From Castanea sativa (taxonomy: Eukaryota > Streptophyta > Magnoliopsida > Fagales > Fagaceae), in contig NC_134013.1 in the NCBI RefSeq assembly GCF_040712315.1, forward strand, positions 10,885,001-10,949,000: a stretch of DNA of 64,000 nt, in the 5' to 3' direction. Position numbers and translations under genes: made by a program. Shown in pieces: positions 32,643-45,250 of the stretch; within the stretch, counting starts at the first letter, position 1; the number at the start of each line of letters is the position of its first letter. The notes under the pieces were generated by a model. That model saw nothing but the letters and a program-made list of their open reading frames with translations. It was not told where the DNA came from and did not search any database.

Positions 32643-33908
32643 ATGGGTTCTGTATCTCTAAAAATAGGTGATGGAACAGCCAGATTCAGAAGAGCAACTC
32701 TGTGCTCTTCAGCACTCAACATTCTCATGCTCTTCTCTGTCCTCACCACCAATCTCTTTGCTCTCTACGCTTTCACTTCTTCCCCGAAGGACCACCAAAA
32801 CCAACTACTTCACCACACTCACAAGAACATATCTCTCATATCCGAGCAGGTCTCACTAATCCTCGGTGAGATCGCTGCCTCACAGAGAAAGCTTGCCAAG
32901 ATGGAAAAAGAGCTTCTTGGCTATGAAAGCTTCGATCTTTCAAGACCCAACCTTGCAAACGAGCTCAAACTCTTTCTCCACCATCACCAGCTCCCATTAG
33001 GCAAGGATTCAAAAAGTGGGATCACTGAAATGGTGGCTTCTGTGGGTCATTCCTGTGAGAAATCTGTGGACTTTTTGTCTCAGTATATGACTTACAAGGT
33101 CTCTGAGCCTTGCCCTGATGATTGGAGCGTTGCCCAGAAGCTAATTTTGCGTGGATGTGAGCCATTGCCCAGAAGGAGATGCTTTGCCAAGTCTATTCCC
33201 AAGGTGGGTCTTTTTCCTTTTCCTATTTCGCTTTGGAAACCGTTTAGTGATAAGATTGTTAGTTGGAGTGGACTTGGATGTAAGAATTTTGAGTGTTTGA
33301 ATAACAAGAAATTTAGTACTAGAGATTGTGTGGGTTGTTTTGATTTGGTTAATGGGTATGAGAATCAGAGATTTGTTAAGGCTAGAAGCAAAAATGATTT
33401 TCTTGTTGATGATGTTTTAGCTTTAGGAAATGGAGGGATAAGAATTGGGTTTGATATTGGAGGAGGGTCTGGGACCTTTGCTGCTAGAATGGCAGAGAGG
33501 AAGGTAACTGTGATCACCAACACTTTGAATATTGATGCCCCTTATAGTGAATTCATAGCTGCAAGAGGACTTTTCCCTCTATACTTAAGTTTAGACCATC
33601 GGTTCCCTTTCTATGATAATGTGTTTGATCTGGTTCACGCATCGAGTGGATTGGATATCGGTGCTAAACCTGAGAAACTGGAGTTCTTGATGTTTGACAT
33701 TGATCGCATTTTGAGGGCTGGTGGGTTGTTTTGGTTGGATAATTTTTACTGTGCTACTGATGAAAAAAAAAGGGAGTTAACAAGGTTGATTGAAAGATTT
33801 GGATATAAAAAGATGAAATGGGTTGTGGGGGAGAAGGTGGACGCAGTTGGGTCAGGGAAACTGGAGATCTATTTGTCTGCAGTTTTACAAAAGCCGGTAA
33901 GAGTATGA
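32643..33908 (+). CDS. Membrane-anchored SAM-dependent methyltransferase (At1g29790-like)
   Basis: A single-exon gene of 421 residues. I take the start at 32643 (AAGATGGGT, product MGSVSLK) and not the upstream in-frame ATG in the CT/CA leader. A hydrophobic segment at about residues 20-45 predicts a type II signal anchor with a short basic cytosolic tail. It is followed by a helical, coiled-coil-like stem (about 58-95) and a Cys-rich luminal-type region with CPDDW and GCEPLPRRRC motifs. The methyltransferase motif I is DIGGGSGTFA from residue 271. The C-terminal half has the spacing of a class I Rossmann methyltransferase, including LDHRFPFYDNVFDLVH and ILRAGGLFWLDNF. The overall plan matches plant proteins annotated as S-adenosyl-L-methionine-dependent methyltransferase superfamily proteins, probably in the Golgi. 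The substrate is unknown. A donor-like GAG|GTAAGT downstream of the stop suggests a 3' UTR intron. Confidence 0.9.
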   Translation: MGSVSLKIGDGTARFRRATLCSSALNILMLFSVLTTNLFALYAFTSSPKDHQNQLLHHTHKNISLISEQVSLILGEIAASQRKLAKMEKELLGYESFDLSRPNLANELKLFLHHHQLPLGKDSKSGITEMVASVGHSCEKSVDFLSQYMTYKVSEPCPDDWSVAQKLILRGCEPLPRRRCFAKSIPKVGLFPFPISLWKPFSDKIVSWSGLGCKNFECLNNKKFSTRDCVGCFDLVNGYENQRFVKARSKNDFLVDDVLALGNGGIRIGFDIGGGSGTFAARMAERKVTVITNTLNIDAPYSEFIAARGLFPLYLSLDHRFPFYDNVFDLVHASSGLDIGAKPEKLEFLMFDIDRILRAGGLFWLDNFYCATDEKKRELTRLIERFGYKKMKWVVGEKVDAVGSGKLEIYLSAVLQKPVRV

Positions 33909-36900
33909 TACTGAGAAGCTTCAGTAGGAAACTGCAAGAGGTAAGTTATCTCGTGATAATCTCGTCTTTGCTCGCACAGAGATCGTGTGAGTTAATTGCT
34001 TATCATCCTCATGATATTGCTTCAAAAGCAGAATAAGTGCATCAACTGTTTCTTTTCCCAGCTGCAAATCAGCAGTGAAGGATAATATGTTCTGTAGCTT
34101 AGTAAGGCTGTTATATCTCTTATTTGGTACTTTAGGGGATTGTAGCTAGCTTGGTTATTTGGACAATCAATTGTTAGGAAATGAAAGAATCATAGTGTTT
34201 TTTTTTTTTTTTTGCAATTTTTATGTTGTAGGTTTTTAGTGTTGAAATATGCTGTCCTCTGAATAATACTATTACTTGAATCAGGATGTTCATGCTCTTT
34301 GATCCTCAAAGCTAAGCATAGTTCTGACTTTTCATTCGGATATTGAAGAATTACTCACCAATAATTTCTGTGGTGACTGAATTTCAAATGCTAAAACCAC
34401 TCGTACAGTTATTTGCCTTTTCAGCAGGAATTGTAGTGCTTGTATTTATGGAATGTTTGAGTTTGCACAATGTCAATATCCACTAGTCAACCTTGTATAA
34501 ATGAAACATTGGCTGCTTTATGGACCAAAAAAGGATTATCTCCACTTGAAATGTATCAATTTCATAGTTTAAATTAAATACTAAAAATTCAAAGGTGTAT
34601 CCATTACAAAATTTAAAATTTTAATTGATGTGACACTTGTAGATCCAAGAAATAAAATCTTAACAGTGACTCCATTTTACTTGTAATTGAGAGGATCCCT
34701 TATGTTGATAATGCTTAGTGCATAAACCATAGTTTTTCAGTTCAGAACCCCATGCCTTATGCAGTGATGGATAGGGTATTTTACTGAATCAATATTGCAT
34801 GTTATCACTATCAAAAAATTGCATGTTACCCACTTTATCAACTTCTGTTTCCTCAACCCAGACCTAATCCCCGTTGTACAATTACCATGGGCTACTGTAC
34901 ACCAAATTTGGCTAATCAAAAACACAACACAACATCCATTTACTTCACTTTCCCTGATCTGTTTAATTGGGGTAAACTGTGAAATTAATTAGAAAACCAA
35001 TTGAGCTACTTTGTTCATCTTTGGTATAGCAGATGTCTGATCTTCTAATACACTGAGAAAGTTTCATATCAAATTGTTGAAATAAAACATCAGGTGATGT
35101 TTCACTTGTACATGTTTTGGTTCTATATAAAATTGTGGAGACCCAAATTTCTGGTTACTGAAGAAGGTACTTGCTGAAGTGCGGCCTTGATTTCCTAGTT
35201 CTCTCTCAATGCCTACCAGTGCTGAGGAAGGTATCTATCATGTGTATTTTTGGCACAGCAATGTTTAATTTAGTGCATTGAACCCATGAGGAGTATGCTG
35301 AAGAAAGCAAGAAATGCTGAGTTCTGTTGAGTATTATTAGACAAGTTCAACCTCTCAAAAAAAATCTTTAACAGTGGCACAAAACTATTAATGTTGTTAG
35401 GATTGAGAGGGGTGATTGGTAGGCGGCTTTACCCATCATTATTTGTCCAATATTGCGCCGAGCGAGAGAGGCCATAGACAGAAAGACAAGCATGGCCTTT
35501 GATGCTTATGTCCTAGAATTTGGGCCTCAAACACACTGAACTGGACTGCTGCCAATCAATCTCTATGATGGAGGCGTAGGAATTAATTCAGTCATGGTCC
35601 AGTTGTGAAAATGGGGACCAGATCAGTCTTATACATCTTGCCATCGTTCTGCTTTTTTCATGGTAGTGCCCACCAACCATAATGCCAATTATCATATATA
35701 TATATTGCTAAACAATTTTCATGTACATATGATTAATCTTGTTGATTTTTCAATGAGTTAGAAAGATCGACCCTCTCTGTCTATTTACATCTCTCTCCCT
35801 CATGGTGAAGAGATTTGTTGTCTATTCCATCTCTCTTCTTCATAAACTTGCCCTATTTGCACTGCCTTTCCTTGCTACATTATTTTGTTTCCATCAACTC
35901 CGAACAAATTAACATGCATGTTTACGAGCCCGACTAGGAGTGTTTTTATAGGGGAAAAATAACTTGTCCCTTGGTCCTTGTAAGCTTTTACCCAAATAGA
36001 AAAAGCTCGCTTTTACCATATCTTGTCATTTCTTGCATCTAAAAACTCTTTATCAGTACCACTTCAAAACACTTTATCATTGTAATTTGTTCAACCTCTC
36101 AAATACAAAAGATGTACAACTATCTCGATTTTCTTTAGTAATTCCAAAATGGATTCATAGCATAGGTTCCTTAATGTGTGGAAGCATAGGATACAAACTG
36201 TTTCAGCTATTTCATTACTGTTAAACCAGCAGACATGTAGGAAAGAACTAAGCCAATTTGGGTACTGATAGAGGCATTATGCAGTAGCACTTAATGCAAC
36301 ATAGGGGATGATCAACCAGTGAGGATTAGCAACAAATTGTATTAGACTGATACAGGACGAGACATATATGCCATTGTCATAGTCGGTACTTATTACACAC
36401 CATAAAATGGTTGCCCGAATCAACTCTACTAAATAGGGGTTTCTGAGATCTTGGGAGGTGCCGGTAGACCACAACTCATTTGCAAAATTACTTTTTTTTT
36501 TTTTATAATAATTTGTTAGTTACAATGGGAAATAAGAAATTTCAACCTTGGATGTCGTGGCATTTGCAACTTTACTAGACCTTTTGATCATGGGCCTTCT
36601 TCTTTCTTTCGGCTTATTTTTTTCCCTAGCCCAGCACAAAGATAGATCTAGAGCATTATAAAAAAGATGGCATCTCTAGCCAGCTGTTTAGTCAGAAAAA
36701 GGTTAATAATGGGATATATATTTCCTCTTTAACTATTCTAATTCGGTCAGCCATGTGTTTTCTTTCTTCCCTTTTTCTCTCCAACTAATTTGGCATAAAG
36801 GGAAATGGCTTTCAGCATATTGGTTTATCTCATTTGGTCACTCATATCGTATTTATGGCCCTACACTCTTGAAACTTACATTTTCAATATGGTTTCACTC

Positions 36901-37011
36901 AAAAATAAGATCTTGATTTACCGCCTCGATTATAGCAAATTAAGCTATCATAGTAAGCCTTAATCATACTGTCCCACGTGCAGATTTTGCAATGATAGCA
37001 CTAAATCCCAT
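33909..37011. other. Intergenic between the methyltransferase gene and ARF5
   Basis: The first 500 bp are likely a 3' UTR, possibly spliced at about 33940. The rest is AT-rich with short poly-T runs and shows no supported gene or well-bounded repeat. Confidence 0.4.
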
Positions 37012-37234
37012 GAACCAACACATTAGTTGGCCTAGTGATAAGGGCTTTGGCCAACATGCCTCAAGGCATGGGTTCAAGTTCCCCCACTAGTGGCATGTTG
37101 CAGCTACTTATACCCTACCTGTTGGCTATCCACCTAACTCATCAACGACTGTGATGTGGGGGTCTTAGCTAGGGAGCTATTAGGGTGCTACTATGGTCTT
37201 TAGCTAAGAACCATTTTTTTTATTAACCAAAAAA
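37012..37234 (+). mobile_element. tRNA-derived SINE with 9-bp target duplication
   Basis: AAATCCCAT occurs at 37003-37011 and 37235-37243 around the insert. The head has TTGGCCTAGTGATAAGGGC (box A) and, about 30 bp on, GGGTTCAAGTTCCC (box B). The body ends in a T-rich segment and an A-tail (AACCAAAAAA). The structure is that of a plant SINE; it lies 300 bp downstream of the ARF5 stop codon. Confidence 0.82.
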
Positions 37235-37543
37235 AAATCCCATTAGACAAACTATAGAATCATCTAACAATTTCATTATAACTATGAACCATAAGTTCTA
37301 TTACACTACAAGGGTTCTTCACCTAATTTCAAGTTCTTACAAAGGTGACTGCAAGTCTAACAGCACATTTCACCGTTACAAGGCGAAAGCAAGTAGAAGT
37401 ACTCACATTAAGTGGCCATGGTTGAGGTTATATAAATTATACGACATTAATATTTCAAGTCCAAAGAAGCTAAGATCTCCCCCCCAAACATGGCAGCAAA
37501 TCAGACTTGTGTAATCACATGCAGCATTGCAGTTAAGTTAGTG

Positions 37544-40500
37544 TCAAGCATATCCACCTTCTGACATGGGGCCGTTAGTCCCTTGCATTGCAGCACTGTT
37601 TAGAAGCTGCATTCCCTCTTCACTCATCTTCTGAACTTCTGAAGGTGATAAAATTTTGATGCAGCGTACACAACGAACAAATTGCCTGCATGGACACAAT
37701 GCTTGTTTAAAATGGAGATCTGTAGGACTAATTGTCACTCCTAAAAAGAATCTTTAAGCAGAGAAAACATGAAACATCAAGTAGATGAAAGAAAACTCAC
37801 TCCCAAGGATCATCCCCAACGAGTAGAACATCATTCTCATAATCCACATAGACTAGTTTCCACCCTGAACCTCTTGGGTCATTGAGCAGCCCCTCAAGTC
37901 CAAACATGCACTCAATTGCAGCACATAGTTCATCATAATTTCTAAAACCTGTGACATCAATTGACCTCCCAACAGATCCTTTTTTTTGAACCTGTCAGCC
38001 AAAACCCAAATCCATCACCCATGGTTAAACAAATGTAGCACCTTCATAAAACACACAAGGCACAAGCACAGAGAGCTTATAATCCATGAGATAATACAAC
38101 TAAGCTAGGAAATCAACTGAAACAATGAACACCTTATTGAACAATTCAACGGATGACAGTTTAATCTAACGAAAGTGCCACCGTTTGAACCTAGGAAACA
38201 TGAGAGTTTAAACCAATTTAGCCAGTGCACCACTCTTTGCCAATTTGGCAATCTGAGCAGGGGCATCGTGTACTCAATGAACAATAATGCTGAAACTCAT
38301 GGCAATCTAGAATATACGTTTTTCAGATTGAAAGTTTATTTTAACTACATAATACACATATACTTCAAGTTCACAATATATATATGTGGGGTTAAATTCT
38401 ATAAATTCAAAATAATTCATACCTTTGTATAGGTTCGCACAAGTGGAACTACTTGCTGCCACGAACTATTCTGTAGAAGACTGCCCTCATCAAAATCCAC
38501 ATTGCTTGAAGATGTACCTCCTGAGCTGTCTGGTAATTCTTGCCGAGAGAAAGCTTGAGAGTCTCCTAGGCTTGCTGAGGTAATCTGAGATTGAACATCC
38601 TGACTTGAACTGAAGTTGCCAACTAAACAATCAGAAGGATTCTGGAATCCAGTGTTCTTCACTGTACATAGGTCATCCAGAATGGTGCTTGAAACAGAAG
38701 GATCTACTGCAGTACTTCCACCATTATTAACATCAATGTTAGCACAACTGTAAATCCCACTTTGATTGTAGCTCTCATCTGACAAATCTCTTAGACCACT
38801 TGAATTGGATATACAACTAAGGTTACGTGAGTCTTGGTGAGAAAATGAAGTGAGCTGGTCAGCTTGGGATAAAATCCTTAAATTATTTAGTTGATGATCC
38901 CACATTTCCTGACCCATTGGAGGTAAAGCAGGATTAACTGCTTCAGGAAACAATGCCGAAGAATCTTGCAATCCAAACATAGATAAAGGTCCAGGAGATC
39001 TAAACATTCCACCAAGAGGTTGGCAAGAGGGGTAAAATTTCCATTCATCAGGGTCTAGGGATGGAAGAAAGCCATTTGGATTCGAACAATCGGACTGGGG
39101 AACATCAAGTTGTTGGGGATGGTAGATCAATGATTCCAATTGCGGCTGCATAGGCCACGAACTTGTTTGTGATTGCAATGGCTCCTGGTTCTGGTTAATG
39201 AATGTTGGCTGGTTCACAAGGTTTTGAGTTACGGGGCATGCAACCAGTTTTTCCTCATTGCACTCTCCTGTTGAAGTCAACTGGCTTAACTCATCTGTTG
39301 AAATCTCAGGTTCTATAATTGGCTTTTCAGTATTAATTCCAGCCAGTGTTCGGTTTTCACATTCAGCTAGAGAGTTAAATTTTCCAGGTGGCATTGCTTT
39401 TGATGATGAATTTAAGTTCATGGCATCAGGTTGGTCAAGGCATGACTGAGGCTGAATTGAAGGTGTACCCTCTGAACAGATAATATGAGATTTTTGGTTG
39501 GTTGTGCCCTGCTGCATGGTCTTCATATCTCGTAATGGATCCACCTTTGTAGCAGATTCTTGTTGTACAGTAGGATAAAAGTTTCCAGGATGGTTCATAT
39601 GTTGAGGTTTCAACAGCATCTTGATTAGTTGTTCTGAGCATATATTAGGTATCGGGTATGGAAGATCCCCATTTCCATTAGCAGGAACCCGGACAAGGGG
39701 CCTTTTAACCATATTTCCCCATTCGGTTTCGGTTCCTGGGAGCATAAAAATGGCCATAAGATTGATATTTAACAAACCTGAACAGTAAGAAACACTGAAA
39801 AGATAAACTTACCCAAAAATCCAGAGTGAAACGGGCGTTTGAGACCTGAAGTCAGAGAAGGGAAAATGAAAAGACTTTCGGGAGTCTCAACTTCCCACGG
39901 GCTAACCCTATTCTGTTTATCACAACACCCTGGCTCATCCCACTCCACCTGTTAATGAAACAGGAATATGTAGTTTAGCTGTTAGACTATCACATGACAA
40001 AATAGTTTCTGGCTTCTTTTACTTCACAGGAACAACAAACAAACAATAATATGAAAGAACCATTTGGTTATTTAGTTATATTTATAAGTATCTAGTCCAC
40101 CTGAAGATTTCTCCACTTGGAACCAGGCCACCTCAGTGGATCTAAGTCACTAATGCCAACTATTGTACCCATATACCTGTAGAAAAGAAGAAAGATGTCA
40201 ACCCTTTTCTGCATATTCAAGAAATGAACTCATGATAATAACATTGGCAACAATATACCTTTGTCATGCAAAAAAAATGTATTAAATTTTTTTGTCCACT
40301 AGATTATAAATTAACGAATATAAATACTAATTCACCACTATGATAACTCTTTTAGCCAGAACGTAATCACAATACCCACAGGCTATAAATAAGTATGTAA
40401 CAGGATCTAGTCATTCAGAAAATTACCTCCGCTTACCGGACTCCTCTGTTTCAAACATCATCCCAAACCTCATGCCAACAGAGAGTTGCGTCCCAAAGAC

Positions 40501-43500
40501 AGATTTACGGAATCTTGACAAAGGAATGACAAATTCTGAAGGACATGCCCTACACATAAGATAAAATAATGAGAAGGTCAAGAAGTAATTCAAAATCCAG
40601 AGAAGTGGGAAAAGACTATAGAAACCACAAATAGGTGAAAGATTGGATATTTGTGAACCTTGGGTTGTAGAATATTGTGAATGGGCTTCGGTTCGCTGCA
40701 GCATGAGCTGCAGCAGCAAGGACACCAATGTGCATGCTATCAGCAGATAAAACTGATGAGGGTAATGTTGTTTGCTGACGGTTTGCACGCCTCACACCTA
40801 CCATTAAATGTGACTTTTCATCCCTGATTAAATATATTGAAATGTGTGATCAAAAGTGGCCGTAAATTAAAAAATCATATATGCCAGGTAGAATTACACA
40901 TTTACACACACACACACACAGGCAACAGACAATCATTCTAACCTTTTTTGTATTTATTATATAACATAAATTGCCAAAGCAAATGGTAAAGCTTCCATAT
41001 AGTGACTACATAATAATCTGCAAGTAATTGGTAAGTATATAGCACCATGCTTAGGATGACTTCCATTATTATTTGGATTACAAGCTCCAAAAAATTATAT
41101 GAATCTCAATACACCATGTAAATATGATTAATGGTCAAAGCTGGCATATCACTATGACTTCACAGATTGTTACCACAAAGCCCAGTTATCATTCCTACAA
41201 GTTTGCAACTAACAGAGAGAATCTGCACTCTTTTTTTCAAAAAAATTCTTTCCCAAAACAGCTGCAGCAACCAGAACAAAAACAGTCCACAAAAAAATTC
41301 CTTGAGGATGTATAAGCAAACTTAAGGCAGCATATTCACAGCAGATGCACATAACGGGAGATAGTATCCAATATCATTTTATGCCTTGCCAATTGCCATA
41401 AGACTTCAAGCTATGTAACTACAGTTTACCTGATAAACAGGACAGCATCTCCTGCTTTAAGCCTTTTGGCACCAACAAACAAACTCCATCCAGTTGTGAG
41501 AAGGTGTCGCTTCGGCTGGCCTAAATAAAAGACAATAATAGGTCATACTCAGGAAAACAAAATCCAACACATTGCAAATGTATAAACTGAAAAAATATTT
41601 AGAATGGAATAGTTTATGGTGCAGAATTCCATCTTTTGGATAATTCTGCACCATAAATATTGCATTACTAATATCTTGGACATTCTCTTAAAGCTAAGAA
41701 AGCCAAATTTAAAGTTCGAGACCTGTATAGTATCAAAATAGATACATATATCAGAAACCTCACCGCGGTATATGTGGCGAAACGTCCACGTGTTATCATG
41801 CAAGTCCCGGACAACAAGTTCTTGAGTTGGTGGTTGCATTGTATAATCCTGGAATGGTTATCCATTTGAATTTGAATACACATGTAAAATATACCACAAA
41901 ATCATCATAGCATGAAAAGGTACGTCAAGTCATCAACCAAAAACATTTAAAGCCTCACCAAAGGAGGAAAAAGCTTTTCTGCTGCCCTGCGTGGTACTGA
42001 AAAGCCACCATGTGTGCTTGTATCACTTGCAGTTAAAGTTTTGCAGAAAAACTCACTTGGATGTTTGTTGGGCTTGAGTCCAAAGTCTGGTACAGGGAAG
42101 ATGTCTTTTTCCTAAGCCAAAGGTAAATTCATAAATGGAATCAGCATCCAATATCAAGAACTCTTGCAGACTTACTCCTTTTTCTTTTTCTTTTTGCTTT
42201 TTGGACAATATTTTTTTTTATCAAGACAATATCTAATGGTAACTATACTTACTGTGTTTACAGGTTGAAGACTCATTTGAGCATAAATTTCGTCCGTATC
42301 TTTGTCTGCCTATCAAAAAATGTAAAGAAAAGATAAATCATAGATGTTCTAATGACATTTTTTGCAATTATATCCCTATTTAGGGGGATTGGTCTCAAAT
42401 AATAACTGACAAATACATACATGCAATGTAACATTTTGAAGTTGGCACATCAATTGAGATGGAAGATTCGGATAGTTGGGAATTTGTGACGTTACTGTCC
42501 GTTTGGTGGAAGCAGCTACCTGTTCCAAGAAACAAAATGTACGTTACTTATATTAATTACAATGAGATAAACAGCAAAACTCAGCGCTGAAATTGCTGCC
42601 AATATTTATCAGGAAAATCACTTACAAAAAGCTCCCACCACACTTCTTATATTATATTTGAGATCTTTCTTTTTATGATAAAAAAACCTTAAATATACAA
42701 ATTTCTCCATTAAAAGGTGCAGTAGTTAAATTATAATGCACTGACTTTACAATCAATATCAACAATTTGTACTATCACTTGAAGGAGATGCCTATGCATT
42801 ATATAGCAACCTGCCTCCTGGACAGTCTTATGGCTAGGTTTCAAACATCTCTAGAGCACCCCAAAATGTGTAGGTGTGACATAATTGACGGGAATGCACA
42901 CTTGATTTGCTTAAAAAAGGGTATGGAGATAACATTCAATCCATGCAACAGCATCATTACATCGTTTCACCAATTTCATTTTTTATTAGGCCATATAGCA
43001 CTCACATTTAAATTCTACAAAGTAGACTCAGCATAAGAAAACATTTTGGCCAATACTGGTCTTTTAAACACTCAAGTCATAACGTTTACACAAATTAGAT
43101 GTGTAAAACATTATCTTGTGCTGTTTATGCATCAGATCTGCATCGAGTACAAATCAGATATGGATACACCTACTATTTTGACATATCCATGCTTCCTAGG
43201 GTGAAACAGGAGCTAGTTACCTAGGATCAGAGGTACTTTGCTATGAAACAACTTAATGGGGAAGAAAGGTGGCTGCCTCTAGCCGTCAGCCTTTTGATTA
43301 TCCTCTCCCACTTGCTTAAAATTCCATTACTCCATCTCATAAACGCTCCTTAGCTTCTATTTCTCTGTTCTAAAAAAACTCCCAACTTGTTCTCACCACC
43401 TTCCTCGCAAGATAATTCCTTAATTACAAAGACTCCCAAGGAAGCTGTATGTATTAACCAGATACAGATAAACTAATTTGACCCAAAAACGTGACCAATT

Positions 43501-44313
43501 ACTGCAAATGGTGTTTTGTTTCCCTTAAAAATGATAAATCTAGGCGGAAAAGGCAAATTGATCACTGAGAATCTTACTTAGGATCTAATATAACAGTTGA
43601 AGAGATATGCATCTAGTACTTAACAAGAAAGGTCACAATGAAATCGCTGAGACAAAAGTTCATGCACTGGGAACTCAAACGTTGGCCAAAACCCCAAAAA
43701 ATAGAAAGGAACAGAAATTTCAAAAAAATATAAAAGTCATAGAACAAAACTGTGGAACAGTATAAACTATAAAGTAGAAACAGGACAAAAGAAATTTGTA
43801 GCAAAAGATTAAATGTTAAAGGTCAGTAGCATTAAAAAGCGAAGGAAATAAATGCAAACCTGCTCGCTGTGACCTTGAGGGAAGTAGTACACTAGACTCC
43901 CCAGCTGAGGCAATGAAACAAGAGGACCAGCACACGCGTGCCATAACTCAGAGTTTATAGTCTTCCTGGCCCCTGAAAATCCCAACAGTAAAATCCTTAA
44001 TAAGAACTGATCATTTTCAAGATTCTACCAAAAAGCAATTTCATTCAAATTATAAAACAAACAAAACTACACCATAAAAGAGGCACTAATGGCCTAGTGA
44101 AGTGTATTAAATTTACTCCAAGTTACCAAAACTTCCACACAAAAAAAACCAAAGAAAGAAGGTGGATTTTTTTTTAATAGAAATGAACAAACCAGACTGA
44201 TCCTGCATTTCTTTCAACAATTTCATCTCCTCAAGCAGACATGTTGTGTGTGCTCCACTTCCACCCATGAACCCACTTCCTCCAGCTTTGACTTTCTCTT
44301 CAACACAACCCAT
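37544..44313 (-). CDS. ARF5: Auxin response factor 5 (MONOPTEROS), 14 coding exons
   Basis: Exons on the minus strand, 5' to 3': 44313-44193, 43972-43860, 42519-42421, 42309-42253, 42111-41959, 41848-41764, 41520-41430, 40823-40659, 40549-40427, 40176-40101, 39948-39813, 39735-38423, 37991-37801, 37685-37544. They join without a frame break into 954 residues (Arabidopsis ARF5 about 900). Domains: B3 DNA-binding domain about 151-253 ([20 protein letters not shown]), ARF ancillary/dimerisation domain about 278-360, a long Gln/Ser-rich activator region encoded mainly by exon 12 (407-844), and a C-terminal PB1 domain from about 840 with the conserved Lys of RTYTK and the OPCA acidic motif [17 protein letters not shown]. 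The Gln-rich middle marks an activator ARF. ARF5 binds auxin response elements, is held inactive by Aux/IAA partners through PB1, and drives embryonic root, vascular and flower initiation. The N-terminus ([15 protein letters not shown]) and the end of the activator region are ARF5-specific. The product is complete and looks functional. Confidence 0.95.
39736..39812 (-). other. ARF5 intron 11, carrying an early in-frame stop
   Basis: This 77-bp intron separates the end of the DNA-binding/ancillary part from the exon for the activator region. Reading on from exon 11, the retained intron adds 14 codons and then hits TAA. A transcript that keeps this intron would encode a protein of about 420 residues with B3 and dimerisation domains but no activator or PB1 region. 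The intron borders themselves are canonical. Confidence 0.7.
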
Positions 44314-44875
44314 TTATGTGTGCCTCATTTACAAGCTCAATACAACACACACACCCACAACCTCGAATCCCAAAACCCCTTAATTCCCAGAACCCAAATT
44401 CTCATTTCTCATCTAAAACAAGTCCAAGCTAGAGTCTTTTTCCCTGTCCCCCATTACGCTCACTCCTTTTCTTCAGAAAGGTGAGAAATCACCATTGACC
44501 CACGTCTCAAAATTTAGTAGAGAATACATATACACTGAGAAAAAAACAAAAACATCCAATCAGGCCAAAAAAGCAAGAGCCAAGAGACCAGCCACTCAAG
44601 AATCCAAAATCAAGGAACAAATACTGCAAAAAGAGACTGTGAATCTAAGAGGTGGGGCTTCAGAGCTCAGCCCCAAAAGACTTTAAAAAAAAAAAAAAAA
44701 AAACAGAGCCCATGAGTTTGTATCAAAGCACGCGGACCAAAGCATGAGTGAAAGAGAGAGACAGTGGCCCTTTCTCTATAATAATCGAGTGCTTGTTTTT
44801 ACACACCAAAAGAAACCGACCTTTCGATGAACACACCCTATAGTCCCCACACTCATCACACTGGTTCCTCCTTTG

Positions 44876-44908
<33 letters not shown>

Positions 44909-45250
44909 AAGTCCTTTCTTTCTCTCTATGGTTTGGTTAAAACGGGAAAGAGTGTTGCAAGCTCTCTAAAATCGTCAGCTAGCTAAGCTTTGCACAGTGG
45001 ACACACTTTTGTATTATGAGTGATTCCATTGCAGCTTTAAAAAGTTAAAATTTCTGAAAAAGGGAATTTTTAAAAATAAGGGAGAAATTAATTTTTATAA
45101 AAGAAATAAATGATAATAATAATAGTAATAAAAGCAGAGCAAGACAATGAGAACACGAAAACAGTACAAGAAACAGTGGGAAAGAGAGAGAGAGAAACCT
45201 TTTTATTTTTAAAAAAGGAGGGAGCTAGGACTTTTGAGTTGTTCTTTTTC
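44314..45250 (-). promoter_or_regulatory. ARF5 5' leader and proximal promoter region
   Basis: Read from the gene, this region has a (GA)n tract (44875-44906 on the plus strand as CT), A-rich segments and one auxin response element core TGTCTC (plus-strand GAGACA at 44758-44763), about 450 bp upstream of the ATG. ARF5 autoregulation through AuxREs is known in Arabidopsis, but a single 6-bp match inside a GA-rich context is weak evidence. ARF5 leaders are typically long, so most of this may be transcribed. Confidence 0.35.

Noticed and set aside
44758..44763. AuxRE core as proof of ARF5 autoregulation
   Set aside because: A single TGTCTC-type hexamer within a GA-rich tract is expected by chance; kept only as a weak note in the promoter entry.
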